Shown here piece after piece: positions 29,443-40,877 of a stretch of 64,000 nt of DNA. Origin of the DNA: Sacculina carcini. Taxonomy: Eukaryota; Arthropoda; Thecostraca; Sacculinidae. The notes below the pieces were generated by a model that was given only the letters and a program-made list of their open reading frames with translations, searched no databases and was not told the origin of the DNA. Position 1 is the stretch's first letter. Every line of letters starts with the position of its first letter. Both the position numbers and the translations under genes were made by a program. Location of the stretch: the NCBI GenBank assembly GCA_916048095.2, contig OU696576.1, positions 4,254,548 to 4,318,547 of the forward strand, written 5' to 3'.

Positions 29443-32063
29443 TCAGACCGAGGCATAAGGAGTGAGAGAGTGGGAAACAGTGTCAAAAGAAATAGAGAAT
29501 AGATATTTGCGGAGGGAAGAAGAAAATTGGCGAAAAGAAGGGGATGAAGTAATAGAGACAGGAAGTGAGTTGTATAGTCGAGGAGCATAGAACGAGAAAG
29601 ATTTAGCTGACCAAGGAGATTCATTCAAGGCGCGAGGACAGAACAAAGGAAGTGGAATACGGGACGATTGCTTGATGGAAGGATCAAGAAGATCAGCTAA
29701 GTAAGCTGGAGATTCATAGACACGTAGTAGTTTGTATACAAGACAGCATAGGCGAAAGTGGATACGTGGAATGATGGGGAGCCAGTGAAATTGGAACAGG
29801 AAGGAGGAAGTGTGGCGACAGCGAGTGGGGTGGAGTACGAAACGACAGGATTGATTGATGATGCGCTGAAGGATTTTCAAAGAAGACCGAGGTAAGTTGA
29901 GGTGGAGTGAGCTGCAGTAGTCAAGACGGGAAAAAATAAGAGTGAACAAATTTGATAGCCGAAGGTTGGTCCAAACAAGAGCGGATAGGGTAAAGAGAAC
30001 GCAGAATAAGGTAGCAGGTTCGAGCAGTGGAAAGGACGTTATTGGTAAAAGAAAGATTGGAATCATAAATAGTGCCGAGGTTACGTACAGTAGTGGAGAG
30101 AGGCAGAGGAAGTAAAGGAGGAGTGATACGAGGAGGGTGAAGAATTAAGAACTCAGATTTAGAAGTATTGAGAAGGAGGCGTCGAGATGAGGTCCATAAG
30201 GTAATATCACGTAGGATATTGGAAAGAAGAGAAGGATGAGAGAAAGGACAGGGGATACATAGTTGGATGTCGTCGGCATAGATATGGTAAGCAACACTGT
30301 GGCTCCGTAGAACTGGACAGAGAGAGGACATATAGAGGTTAAAAAGTAAAGGACCTAAGATGGAGCCCTGAGGAACTCCAGACAATAGAGAAGCAGAACT
30401 AGAAGTTGAGGAATTGAAATTTATGGCAAAGGTCCGGTTGGATAAGTAAGAGCAGAGAAGTGATAGGGCAGATGAAGATAAGCCAATGTGGGAAAGATCA
30501 TGAGTAAGAATAGTGTGGTCAACTAGGTCAAATGCAGAAGACAAATCAAGGAGTAAAAGAAGAACAGACTGTTTAAAAGAGAAATGCGATAAGATGTTTT
30601 GAGAGAGGGATATGAGGACAGTTTCAGTTGAGTGAAAAGGACGGAAACCAGATTGGAAAGGATCAAGTGCACGACAAATAAAAGGAGATAGTTGAGAAAA
30701 GATGGCAGATTCCAGAAGCTTGGAAGAGAAACTCAAGAGTGATATAGGGCGGTAGCTTTTACAATCAGAGGGATCAAGAGAGGTTTTTTTAGGACAGGAT
30801 AGATAATGGCATGCTTGTCAGAGAGAAATTTACTGTGGAGAAATGAAGAACTAATTAGATGAAGAAAATACGGGACCAGTGACATAATAGAAGAGGAAAT
30901 GGCAAGGAAATTTATTGGATCGGCCGGTGAGAAAGAGATTTTTAACTTGGAGATTAGAAAAAGAACACCAGGGAGGTCAATCTGAGAGAAAAAGGGGAAA
31001 TCATCAACAGAGGAAGTATGAGTCAGAAGAATATTGGAGTGGTTAATTTTAGCTTGTGCAGATATAACCTTATCAGTAAAGTAGGATGATAGATCGGAGG
31101 CTGATAGTGAAGAAACAGGATGAGAACGGTTGCCAGTGAGTTTGTTGAGAGTCACCCAGAGGGCCTTCGGAGAACGGGAAAGGGAGGAAAGACGAGAAGT
31201 GTAAAAAGATCGCTTAGCTGAAGAAAGAGCAGTAATGTACAGAGAGCGAGAAGTGGAAAACGCCAACAAATCAGTGAACAGGAGAGAGCGTTTCCAGGAT
31301 CGTTCTAAGGAGCGTAGATTTTTTTTTAGCTCGAGAAGATGAGAGTTTATCCACGGAGGAGCTGACCTGTGTTTATGAGGACGAGCAACTAAAGGGAAAA
31401 TATTCTCATTGATGGAACATAGAACCGAAGACAGAAAAGTATAAATTTCATCAGGGCTGAGAGAGTAAAGAATGTGAAGAGGAAAGAGTGAACTGAGTAA
31501 ACCATGGAAGTGAATTGGATCGAATTTTTTATAGTCACGGTAGAAAGAATTAGATAGAGAATTAGATAGGGCAAGGGTCCGAGAGTGATCAGGAAATGAA
31601 AGTGGAAGGGAACTCAGTAAAAGGCTATGATCCGAGAGTGAGGGGTCAGGAGGGAGAACAAGTACATCAGATGGAGGACAGTCGGAGGATAGAATAGGAA
31701 TAGGGAAAATAATAAGGTCAAGGGTGTGTCCAGATATATGAGTAGGTGAGGAAACCGGAGAAAGAAGGGCATGAGAGTTGATAAGAGAAATAAAATTGGT
31801 GGCAAGATGTGGTAAGTCGACCCAGTAGTTGAAGTCGCCTACAATTATAAATCTACTAGAAAAGGAAGAGACAATTAAGTCAAGGAGTGCTGAAAATTCA
31901 GAGAAAAAGGAAGACGAGGTACCCGGATGATTATGACGATAGACGATCAACAAGCAGAATTCACGAAAAGAGGGAAGAGAAAGAGATAGATCAAGATATT
32001 CAAAAGAGGAATATGGAGGGAAGGAAGAAATAACAGAAATAGGAAGGGATTTATGAAACAAGC
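29443..32063 (-). pseudogene. CR1/L2-like ORF2: endonuclease C-part, RT and C-terminal domain
   Basis: 30733-32063 holds the AP-endonuclease part (YRHNHPGTSSSFFSEF, IIVGDFNYWVD, THISGHTLDLI, SDHSLLL). 29921-30736 holds RT (DPFQSGFRPFHSTET, LLLDLSSAFDLVDH, GVPQGSILGPLLF, catalytic YADDIQL). 29443-30066 holds the C-terminal domain (RLYNSLPVSITSS, SFDTVSHSLTPYASV). The frame changes twice: near the T7 run at 30784-30790 and near the A6 run around 29931. Both are homopolymers, so slippage in the genome or consensus errors are equally likely. Confidence 0.85.
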
Positions 32064-32068
32064 AACCC

Positions 32069-32887
32069 TGTAACATTTTTGTCTTCAGTGATGATAATTC
32101 TAGTGGAGCAGGCCTCTTAATGTTGTGCGCCGCGATAACTCTTGTTGTGCCGATTCCAAACAGTAGTTTTGTTGAAACAATGTATTTCGTCGTGATATTG
32201 AAAGTTGCAGTTCTTAGCTCTATCGTCCTAACGTTATATTCAATGTTCTATCCTATCTGTTCTGCCTGTATCTGCTATTCTGTCTCTCCTGTCTGTCTTC
32301 CTATCTGTGCTCTTGTTCTCCATACTGCCGCTGCTCTTCTATTCCTATCTCCATACTGCTGCTCTTCTATCTCTATATCCATACTGCCTATTCCCATACT
32401 GCCTATCTCCTATCTCGACTGTCTATCCCCTATCTCGACTGTCTATCCCCCGAATGATGAAAACACTGTGCTTATATAGTGCTAACTAGCGCCGCCTACT
32501 TCATTCTGCAGCTCCTATTTGTGCACGACCTCATTATTTACGGACCGCAAGGTCACCACAATGCAACACGCCCGGCACACGCACATAGCTTTACACACTG
32601 GTGTGGGTGATATATGCGTGTTCCCGTGCTTCTCTGGTTTTCTCTTAATGTCTTACATTGTGTGTGTGTGTGTGTCTACGTGTGTGCAACCAATGCTGTG
32701 TTCTGTATTCTAACCTACTGTGTTGACAGTGATGCATGTGTTTACGCTTCACTTCCTGTCCTAACTTCTATCCTATGTCACTTTCAATGCACAACATACA
32801 AATGCACAAAACAATCAACGATTACTAAATAAAGATATAAGAATACAATTTATATACAACACCGCATGAAATATAAACATTGTTACA
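32069..32887. repeat. left LTR of the LARD-like element
   Basis: An 819-bp LTR. It includes a pyrimidine-rich tandem tract (about 32265-32455), a TATATAG box near 32470, a GT run and AATAAA near 32830, and ends GTTACA. Confidence 0.85.
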
Positions 32888-34631
32888 CCACAACTGCGAG
32901 GTCAATCGAGCGAATGCGAGCCACTAGAGCTTATACACGGCCATTCTATTGTTTGGTCAGAAGTGGGCTTTCATTGAAGACGTGTGATGATCTTCAACTG
33001 ACGAGTATTTGTACAATTGAGCCCCGCGATTGTTGTTTATTTGCACGCGTTCCGATGAGTTTTTGGCTTCTTGGTACCTCGTACATGGTGGATGATTTCG
33101 GCTGATGTTGTTCACAGATGTCATCGCACAGATATACGTAATCAGGATACTGTTGTCAGCTTTTGTCACTTCGGAGTTCGGCTTGGCCGGTGTCACGCAT
33201 GAATGCTGACGGTAGTTCCTTGTTCACATTGTAGAACACCACTTACATCTTCTAATGTCATTCCCCCAACGGTGATGAGCAACTTTACTGCGTCGATCGT
33301 TGATGTTCTTATAGTTCTGGACAATCCGTCGATTTTTGCTTGCTGTTCAGTGTCGTGTATCAGCGTGGTATCAAGAAAAGGAATAGGATTCCGTGGGATT
33401 AATAAGATTAGTTCGGAATAGGAACAGTATTCGCAGAGCTATGTATTATTTTTCACATAAATCTTGTTTCGTAATTATTCTCTCTGTTTCCTCTTCTGTA
33501 TTTTACCGTAATTTTATTCTCTCGCCGTTGTATCATTGTCATTCAATTATCTAGTGGTGTCTTGTCTACAGTTTAGTAATGTCTTATACACGGACGTTTC
33601 AAGGCCTTCATAGTAGCGGTTCATACTTTCAGTCATCTAGTCATATAGTCATCAGTCACTTAGTGGCGTATCGTGCCATCACGTTCCAATGCATCCATCT
33701 ATGCATGTCGATACATACTCTCCTTGTATGCTTCCGCCTGTGAACCATTTTATCTGTCCTTGTTACCAGATAAAATATTCAATATCTCCTGTCCGTTAAG
33801 TTGCATATCAAATGCCCCAACTTAACTTCGGTGTTTTCGCTGCCATATGCGAAAACCATATAATTCGTTCTGCCTTCATTTCTGTTCTCACCAGTGTGTG
33901 AGAATTACGGCATATACTTTCACCTCCTCTTCCGGTCAATTCGTCAGTCTATCAGTCAGTCGGTTTTTATGCTGGTAGTCTTCCCCGCTAAGGCTTGTTT
34001 TACGTTTCCGGTCAAAACTTCACTATATTTTCTGTTTTGTTTGCTTTGGCTCGTCATTAATACAATTGTGATTACTTCGATTCGTTTACTCGACGTACAT
34101 TTCGCTGCTTATTAGCTTCAACTGTATTTACTCCTACATGCTATGTTTGAGGTCGTGTTCTGATGATGACGTACTATCCTAATCTTCCTTGTCTTATTGA
34201 TTATCGTCGTCTTTTTGGGGTACAATTTGCCTAATGATCGACTGCTTGTTGATATATGCGACCATTATGTTGTTTATATTCATGGCGTGGACGTGCAGAT
34301 CGTCTGACATTACTGTATCGCTCATTTTAATCGTAGACATTTAGTTTTACTCTAAATATGGCTCTGATTTCTGATTTAAGGAAAAAGGAAATGCAAAACT
34401 TAATAGGAAACCAGTGATTAACCACGTACCTTACAAATATTATTGAAGCACCAATGATGATGAATGCGTTGCTGATGTCTTTCTTGAGCACCAGATGTAA
34501 CAGGTCCAGAAGTCACAGAAGCAGATGTAATACATTTCGGGCGCTGTTGAAGATGTCTTCACGCTGTTGAAGATGTCTGTTTTCTTTTCAAAATTATCTA
34601 CCTCCTTGGATCCGGATCACGTTGCACCAAA

Positions 34632-35295
34632 TGTAACATTTTTGTTTTTCAGCGATGATAGTTCTAATGGAGCAGGCCTCTTAACGTTGTGCGCCGCGAA
34701 AACTCTTGTTGTGCCGATTCCAAACAGTAGTTTTGTTGAAACAATGTATTTCGTCGTTGCAGTTCTTAGCTCTATCGTCCTAACCTTATATTCAATGTTC
34801 TATCCTATCTGTTCTCTTGTGCTCCATACTGCCGCTGCTCTTCTATTCCTATCTCCATACTGCCTATTCATATCTCCCTGAATGGTGAAAACACTGTGCT
34901 TATATAGTGCCAACTAGCGCCGCTTTCCAGCTCCAAGCGGTGTATGGACTCATTAATTACTGACCGCAAGGTCACCACAATGCAACACGTCCATAGTCTT
35001 ACACACTGGTGTGTGTAATATATGTGTGTGCACTTGCTGCCCTGCTGTCTCTCAAGGTCTTGCAGTTGTGTGTGTGTGTGTGTCTACGTGTGTGCAACCA
35101 ATGCTGTGTTCTGTATTCTAACCTACTGTGTTGACAGTGATGCATGTGTTTACGCTTCACTTCCTGTCCTAACTTCTATCCTATGTCACTTTCAATGCAC
35201 AACATACAAATGCACAAAACAATCAACGATTACTAAATAAAGATATAAGAATACAATTTATATACAACACCGCATGAAATATAAACATTGTTACA
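34632..35295. repeat. right LTR of the LARD-like element
   Basis: A 664-bp LTR homologous to the left one but with a shorter tandem tract. It is followed by the TSD AACCC, after which the LINE endonuclease sequence resumes. Confidence 0.85.
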
Positions 35296-35300
35296 AACCC

Positions 35301-35530
35301 ACTCCACCACCAGAAGATTTAGAGTTAGTTCTAGCCTTATGGGAGAACGAATAATCAGGAAGGATGTTGGAGGCAAAAGAAGGAACGTCGGACTCGAGGA
35401 GCCATGTCTCGACTATGCAAAGGATGGAGAGAGAGTAGTGGGAGCAAATGTGTGAAATATGAGAAGTCTTGTTGCGACAGGAACGAATATTAATGAAGCC
35501 AATGGGGATATGAGGGAGGACCGGTGGTAG
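35301..35530 (-). pseudogene. N-terminal endonuclease piece of the CR1/L2-like ORF2
   Basis: Right of the inserted LTR element the minus strand encodes the start of the AP-endonuclease (SILCIVETWLLESDVPSF, with the VETWL metal-site motif). It belongs to the same LINE as 29443-32063 and shows that the LTR element landed within the endonuclease domain. Confidence 0.75.
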
Positions 35531-36607
35531 TCATGCGCAGGAATTAGGACTAGACGTATAACTAGACGTAGCAGTGCGCTGCTGAAGAGAGCCACGAACG
35601 GCAAGAAAAGATGGACAAGATGAACAGAACGAAGAGTGAGAATGAGGACGGCCCGTGGACGCACAGTTATGACACTTTTCAGGTGCCAATCGGTCACAGA
35701 CATTTGACCGGTGAGGGCCAGCAGAGTGACCGCACACGACTTCGCGCGAACCGTGGTCATCCCTGTGTCCAAGGCCAGCGCATCTGCCACAGTGGACCAC
35801 CCAAAATCTGTCGTAAACCGGGCAGGAGCATAGATCGATAAACAACCGGTCACCAGCTCTCCTCAACAGAGCTCGTACATCAGGTGAAACAGCAAGAACG
35901 GCGTGAATGGCATTGTTTTTGGGCCGAGTGTAAAAAAGAAGGCGAAGTTCAGTCTCAGGAACAGAAGAGAGAATTGAGTTTTTTTGACGGAGCAGTGTGG
36001 TAAAACGATCAGCCGATATATCGTGTGGGATATTCGCCATGGTGATTTTGGGCCCAATGGGCGCCGCAGTTGGTAAGACGACGTCGACATCCGGCAGGGA
36101 CGAGCGCACGCGGTCAGCCACATGCTCGGCAGCTGCAGTTGAATGACAGCGCAGTACAAAGCTTCCATTAGCCGCAGGACGACAAGAGGACACAGGGACA
36201 TCCTGCAGTGCCGGGGAAAGCCTGGAGGCCGTGATGGGCTCACTACCACGCGACTTCAACACCACAGCATGTGTCGGGCGACGGTGGGCCGGCTCAGGTG
36301 AGGGCACGGGAGCAGGTGCTGGACATACATTGCGCGATGCAAGCGCAGCAACCGAAGCCTCAACAGATTCAAGCCTAGAACCAACAGCAACAAGATTCTT
36401 GGCAAGCTGCAGCGCGAGCTTAGCGCGGCCCAGACAAGGCGAACAAATCCAGTTAACAACCTTGATTTGGTCAGAGCGGACGCCTATCAGTGACGCGCAT
36501 CTGATGCGAGCCCACGATGAACACAAGCAGCAGCCAATCCACTTGGATTGCTCCCCCGTCGTCAATTTGCAGTAGCAGCAGGACTCGGATGGGGTCCCAG
36601 ATGACAT
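35531..36607 (-). CDS. CR1/L2-like ORF1 protein with PHD-like zinc finger
   Basis: A 358-residue ORF just upstream of ORF2. The N-terminus (residues 10-55) has a PHD-like Cys pattern (CCYCKL, GCCLC, WARIRC, WICSPC); the usual His of the fourth ligand pair reads Arg. A middle segment (TMANIPHDISADRFTTLL) resembles the RRM/esterase-linker area of LINE ORF1s. The C-terminal part holds Cys/His knuckles (HCGRCAGLGHRDD, CGHSAGPHRSNVC, CHNCASTGRPH). ORF1 proteins of CR1-type LINEs bind the element RNA in cytoplasmic RNPs. The frame is open throughout. Confidence 0.8.
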   Translation of the reverse strand: MSSGTPSESCCYCKLTTGEQSKWIGCCLCSSWARIRCASLIGVRSDQIKVVNWICSPCLGRAKLALQLAKNLVAVGSRLESVEASVAALASRNVCPAPAPVPSPEPAHRRPTHAVVLKSRGSEPITASRLSPALQDVPVSSCRPAANGSFVLRCHSTAAAEHVADRVRSSLPDVDVVLPTAAPIGPKITMANIPHDISADRFTTLLRQKNSILSSVPETELRLLFYTRPKNNAIHAVLAVSPDVRALLRRAGDRLFIDLCSCPVYDRFWVVHCGRCAGLGHRDDHGSREVVCGHSAGPHRSNVCDRLAPEKCHNCASTGRPHSHSSFCSSCPSFLAVRGSLQQRTATSSYTSSPNSCA

Positions 36608-36899
36608 CCTCGTGATAAATGTGTCCGTAAAACAATAGCAAATCGACGTAAATCAGTGCTGAACACCCAATGAACACTCAAGTTCCAGTTTGATTGAATA
36701 CCAACCAAAAACCAGCAAGCAAGCAAACCGAGCACTTGACTTAAATGAAATGAAGAAGTGCCCTGAATGCACTCAAACTAATGCAAAAACTTCAAGCAAT
36801 TAATTTTCAAGATACCCAAATGTATATGCAAATATTTAATGAGGAAAAACAGGCAAAAAATAGACCGATAAACAGACGGCGAAACGTGAGCACCGCAAT
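36608..36899. other. 5' flank of the CR1/L2-like LINE
   Basis: Non-coding. It may be LINE 5' UTR but has no repeat in the window to compare with. The right part approaches an R-type edge at 36912-36940. Confidence 0.4.
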
Positions 36900-36911
36900 C
36901 GAACAACGAAG

Positions 36912-36940
36912 TTTCAGTGAAGGAATAAATATTCAGTGAA
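36912..36940 (-). repeat. dispersed repeat R, copy 4, left fragment
   Basis: TTTCAGTGAAGGAATAAATA... matches R copy 1 near 19911. ATATTCAGTGAA (36929-36940) is also the LINE's TSD. The other half of the R edge (GGCATTGAATGCCTT) continues after the LINE at 42550. Confidence 0.75.
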
Positions 36941-37103
36941 GTTGTTGTTGTTGTTGTTGTTTGAGAAGCGCTTCGGCCGGTGTCGGCCATTTCGCGCTGT
37001 ACCACTTCCTAGTTTACTTCCTGCTGTATTGGCGTAATACAAACACACTATTATTATTATTGCACGTCTCGCTGAAGCTCAGAAAAACTTGTTGCACCTC
37101 CCA

Positions 37104-40100
37104 TTAAAGCTTTGCAAACAAATCTATATCATAAAGGTACTTGAGTAGTAGTCGAATCGCGTTCGGGTGGTCAGGATGTAAAATATTGATGAGATTAAAA
37201 TGGATGTTTGTGGAGTGGCAGTAGGAACGTAAGGGTTGCCGCGAGACCTCATACAACTCGCATTCCGTGATTATATGAATACACGTGAGAGGAGTTCGAC
37301 AGTGTGAGCATATAGGTGGCGATGTCTTCTCCAATAAATAATTGTGTGTTATCCTAGTGCATCCCAGTCTTAGTCTCGCGATTACTCGCTGCGCTTTCCT
37401 TGGTAAATTGTCATCCAGCCATGGAGTGACTGATTTCTTTATGGCCCCAAGTGCATAATTATGTCTGTGACTGGTCCACTTTTGTTGGAAAGACTCGCAT
37501 GTAGCCGTATTCACAATCTGTCTTATTGTCTGCTTACACGCTGGATACTGGTGAATGTCGCTCGATTCCAACGCAGCTCTTGCTTCCGCATCTGCCCTCT
37601 CATTGCCCTTCACGCCACAATGCCCTGGTATCCACACCAGTATACAGTCGGAGTTCGATGTTATACGATGTAAAATATTTAAAATTGATAAAAGTATAAA
37701 ATCCGATGAAAGACTATTGGAAATGAAGAGTAGTGCAGATCTCGAATCACTCAGAATTAAAGCTTTTTGTACCCGATGCTCTTCCACGTATCTCAAAGCT
37801 CTGTATATTGCGTACAGTTCAGTATTGAAAACCGTGACATATGAAGGCAGACGGAACCTTGATATGCACGCACTACCCAGCTGTTTGGTGTATATTGCGC
37901 AACCTGACTTTCCTTTGCACTTTGATCCATCCGTATATATTTGGGCATATTCGCTATAATGCGAAATGTACTCCGCAAACGCCATTGAGACCTCAGTATC
38001 TGATACCTGCGCTTTGGTCGCATCCAGTAGGAAATGGATTTTTGGAGCTGTCTTGTACCAGGGCGGTATGTCGTAGACTAGGCCATTTCGGTGAGGTACT
38101 GCCACATTGAGCTCCTGAATATACTCCCTCGCTCGTCTATTAAGCATCCGTTTGGATAACTGCTTTCTGGAGGAAAAATTGGGCATGTTATCACCGATAT
38201 TTGTATAAGGATGAGCGATGTGGTTATAGCTGGTGTGTACTTTCAACGTGTAACGTAGCACGATATTCTTGCGTCGTGTGCTCAGTTCTGGAAAGCCGGT
38301 ATACGCTCGCAGGGCCTCGACTGGTGTCGTTCTGTACGCACCTGTTATCAGCCGAAGAGCCTCGTTTTGGATTGGTTCTAAAAGACTAAGAATGGAAGGG
38401 CTCGCCGATGAGTATGACTGTAGTCCATAGTCTAAAATCGATAAAATCAATGTTTTAAAAACCTTATGGAGAACGGAAACGCTCGCACCGGCGTGTTTAT
38501 TCCCAGCTATAATACGTAATATGTTTAATCGCTTCTGACAGCGCGCCTTCAAGTCTATTATATGTTCCCGCATGGTGAGTCTTTTATCCAGCACGATACC
38601 TAGAAACTTTTGTGATTGTCGGTACGGAATTATTTCGCCACCCAACCTCAATGTTTCCTGAATTTTATAGCTGTCTATTGAGTATAGCACGGCCGTCGAC
38701 TTCAGACCAGAAAACTTCATGTGGTTTGCTTTGGCCCATAGTGCTAAAACATCTAGAGCTTCTTGAAGTTGAGCGCTCATGATAGCCACGTTTTCACCTT
38801 GAATCCAAATGGCGCTGTCATCGGCGTAAATCGCATATTGGATATTTGCTGGCATATCGCTGAACATATCATTCACCATCAAGTTGAATAGGATTGGCGA
38901 CAGACAACTTCCTTGTGGTAACCTAATATCCATGCTATACTGGTCCGAATATATGCCTGCGAGTCGCGTTCTAAAAAATCTCCTACCTGACAGAAAGTTT
39001 TTTTATATATTCCGCCATATTACCCCTCAAGCCCATGTCGTGTATTTTTCGCAACAATATTCCCGGTATAACTGTATCATAAGCGTTTGTCAGATCCAGA
39101 TATACGACCAGTGTACACTGCTTGTTGACAAAGCCCGTTCTTATTATATTTTCCAGCCTGACTACCGAGTCTACTGCCGATCGACTGGGACGAAATCCAC
39201 TCTGATAGTGATCGAGCACATTGTTTGTCTCAAGAATGTAAGAAACTCTGGCTGTCACCATCCTCTCAAGAAGTTTTCCCATACAACTGGTCAAGGATAT
39301 TGGTCGGTAGGACTTGGGAGAATCGCGGGGTTTTCCCTTCTTCAGAAGTGGTACAATTGTTGAGTGTTTCCATGATGCAGGATAAGAATGTGTTCTCCAC
39401 AAGGAATTAAAAAATACTAAGACGTGATAAAAGGATTCAGATGATATATGTCTTAAAAAATCGTAATGTATGTTGTCTGGTCCAACCGCCGTATGGCCTG
39501 ATCGGTTGATCGCTCTTTTTAATTCCAGAGCTGTAAAATCGAGATTATATTCGTACATGGTGGGGTGATCGAAAGCGTTGTCTGGCAATTCAATCTCTAG
39601 CATTGCCGATGGTTCAATGCCGTGATATGCCTGAATACAACTTGTTCTAGCCATATGTTCTGCTATTTTGTTGGCGACAACTTTTGGCTCGCTGATACGA
39701 CTGCCCTCTATATTCAGGATTGGCATAGCTACTGGCGTCCAGCTGCCATTGAGTGCTCTGATCCCTCTCCAGATCGCTGATATAGGTGTCGATGGGGTAA
39801 AAGAGTCAATAAAATTATGCCATGCTAAAATCTTATTCCTCCTAATCACCCTCCTAGTGACGGCTCGCTCCCTACACAAGGCTATTTTCGCAGCTATCGT
39901 TTTAGTTCGCAGATAAAACCTAAGTGCTCTCTTTCGTTTTGCAACCGCACAACGGCATTCATTGTTGAACCATGGAACAGGTGTCTTTCTGGGTGGACGG
40001 CGTTTCCAAGGAATGGAGAGTCGAGCAGCAGAGATGATTTGACTTGTTATGCTGTCGGTGCTATTGTCGACGTCTATACCGTCTACTCCATCCAAAACGC

Positions 40101-40860
40101 AGCATTGCCTGAAAAGAGACCAGTTTGCCTTGGCCATGTTCCATGTTGGTAGCCATTGTTGCTGAGCAGACCTATCACCAGCTGACATTAAAATGGGGTA
40201 GTGGTCTGAATCTTGCGTATCTACGTGTACGGACCAATTCAACCACTGCGCTACTTCTGGTGAACAAATAGATAGGTCGATTGATGATGTATTAGCCGTA
40301 GAGATGTTAAAAAACGTGGAAGATCCGTCATTCAAGAGAGTCAGTGAGAAATTGGAGATAAAATTTTCTATTGACCTGCCCTTACATGTTGTACAGTTCG
40401 ATCCCCAGGTAATACTTTGCGCGTTAAAATCTCCTAAAATAAGCATCCTGTTATTCAAAGACGCGTGAACTGTTTCAAGATGTCGTGTTATTGTTTCAGC
40501 TGTAGTATCTGGTGGCAGATACGTGCTTACTACATCAACAAGCCTGTGGTTGAGCCGCACTGTACACCCTACTGTGGCAATATCACTTGTCTGCATACGA
40601 ATCGGACTCTGAGGGACACTATTGGCGATGTAAAGCGCTGCTCCACCTCGTCGTCGTCCATTTTGCACACAGTCATCGCGATATAACGTATAGCCGTGTA
40701 TGTTGTAATTGTGTGTGTCTGTGGGCTTAAACCATGTCTCTTGTATAGCAATAACACTTGGTGATTGCGATTTAAGAAAATAAACGCTCTCTGCCCATTT
40801 CGATGGAAGACCTCTAGCGTTCCATTGAATGATAATCGTTTTATTTTCTTGTTGCGACAT
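37104..40860 (-). pseudogene. I-like ORF2: endonuclease, reverse transcriptase, RNase H
   Basis: 38983-40860: AP-endonuclease from the N-terminus (IIIQWNARGLPSKW, AIQETWF, LILGDFNAQS, SDHYPI), then RT fingers (YRPISLTSCMGKLLERM, SGFRPSRSAVDSV, YLDLTNAYDTV). 37104-38933: RT palm and thumb (LPQGSCLSPILF, catalytic YADDSAI), RNase H (YTDGSKCKGKSGCA, TELYAIYRAL, WIPGHCGVKGNERAD) and a C-terminal knuckle (CSHC...HIITEC). The two halves are out of frame by one base at the T7 run 38998-39004; with only this interruption in about 1250 codons it may be a consensus error or a very recent mutation. It nicks target DNA and primes reverse transcription there. Confidence 0.92.
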
Positions 40861-40877
40861 ATTTATCTACATCAATG

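Larger units (their letters stand above)
32069..35295. mobile_element. non-coding LTR element (LARD-like) inserted in the CR1/L2 LINE
   Basis: It has LTRs of 819 bp (32069-32887) and 664 bp (34632-35295), beginning TGTAACATTTTTG and ending CATTGTTACA, a 5-bp TSD AACCC (32064-32068 and 35296-35300) and 1744 bp of interior without any ORF above about 75 residues. The LTR length difference comes largely from a CTATCTCCATACTGCC-type tandem repeat in the left copy. Orientation is unclear: AATAAA lies near the plus-strand end, while TGGTGCAACG next to the right LTR could be a primer site on the minus strand. It looks non-autonomous. The LTRs have diverged at many positions, so it is older than A, B or F. 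Confidence 0.85.
29112..36607 (-). mobile_element. CR1/L2-like LINE, interrupted by a non-coding LTR element
   Basis: A minus-strand non-LTR retrotransposon with ORF1 (35531-36607), an endonuclease-RT ORF2 (29443-35530, interrupted) and a 3' end GGCGCTATAACAAATACA followed by a (TTGA)n-type tail (29117-29150). Without the 3.2 kb insertion it is about 4.3 kb, near full length for CR1/L2. A second, 3'-only copy of a close relative is at 43579-44033. The 5' end beyond 36607 is not defined, and no TSD was found. Confidence 0.85.

Noticed and set aside
32888-34631. Small ORFs in the interior of the LARD-like element as gag or env
   Set aside because: All are under about 80 codons, hydrophobic by composition and without motifs.
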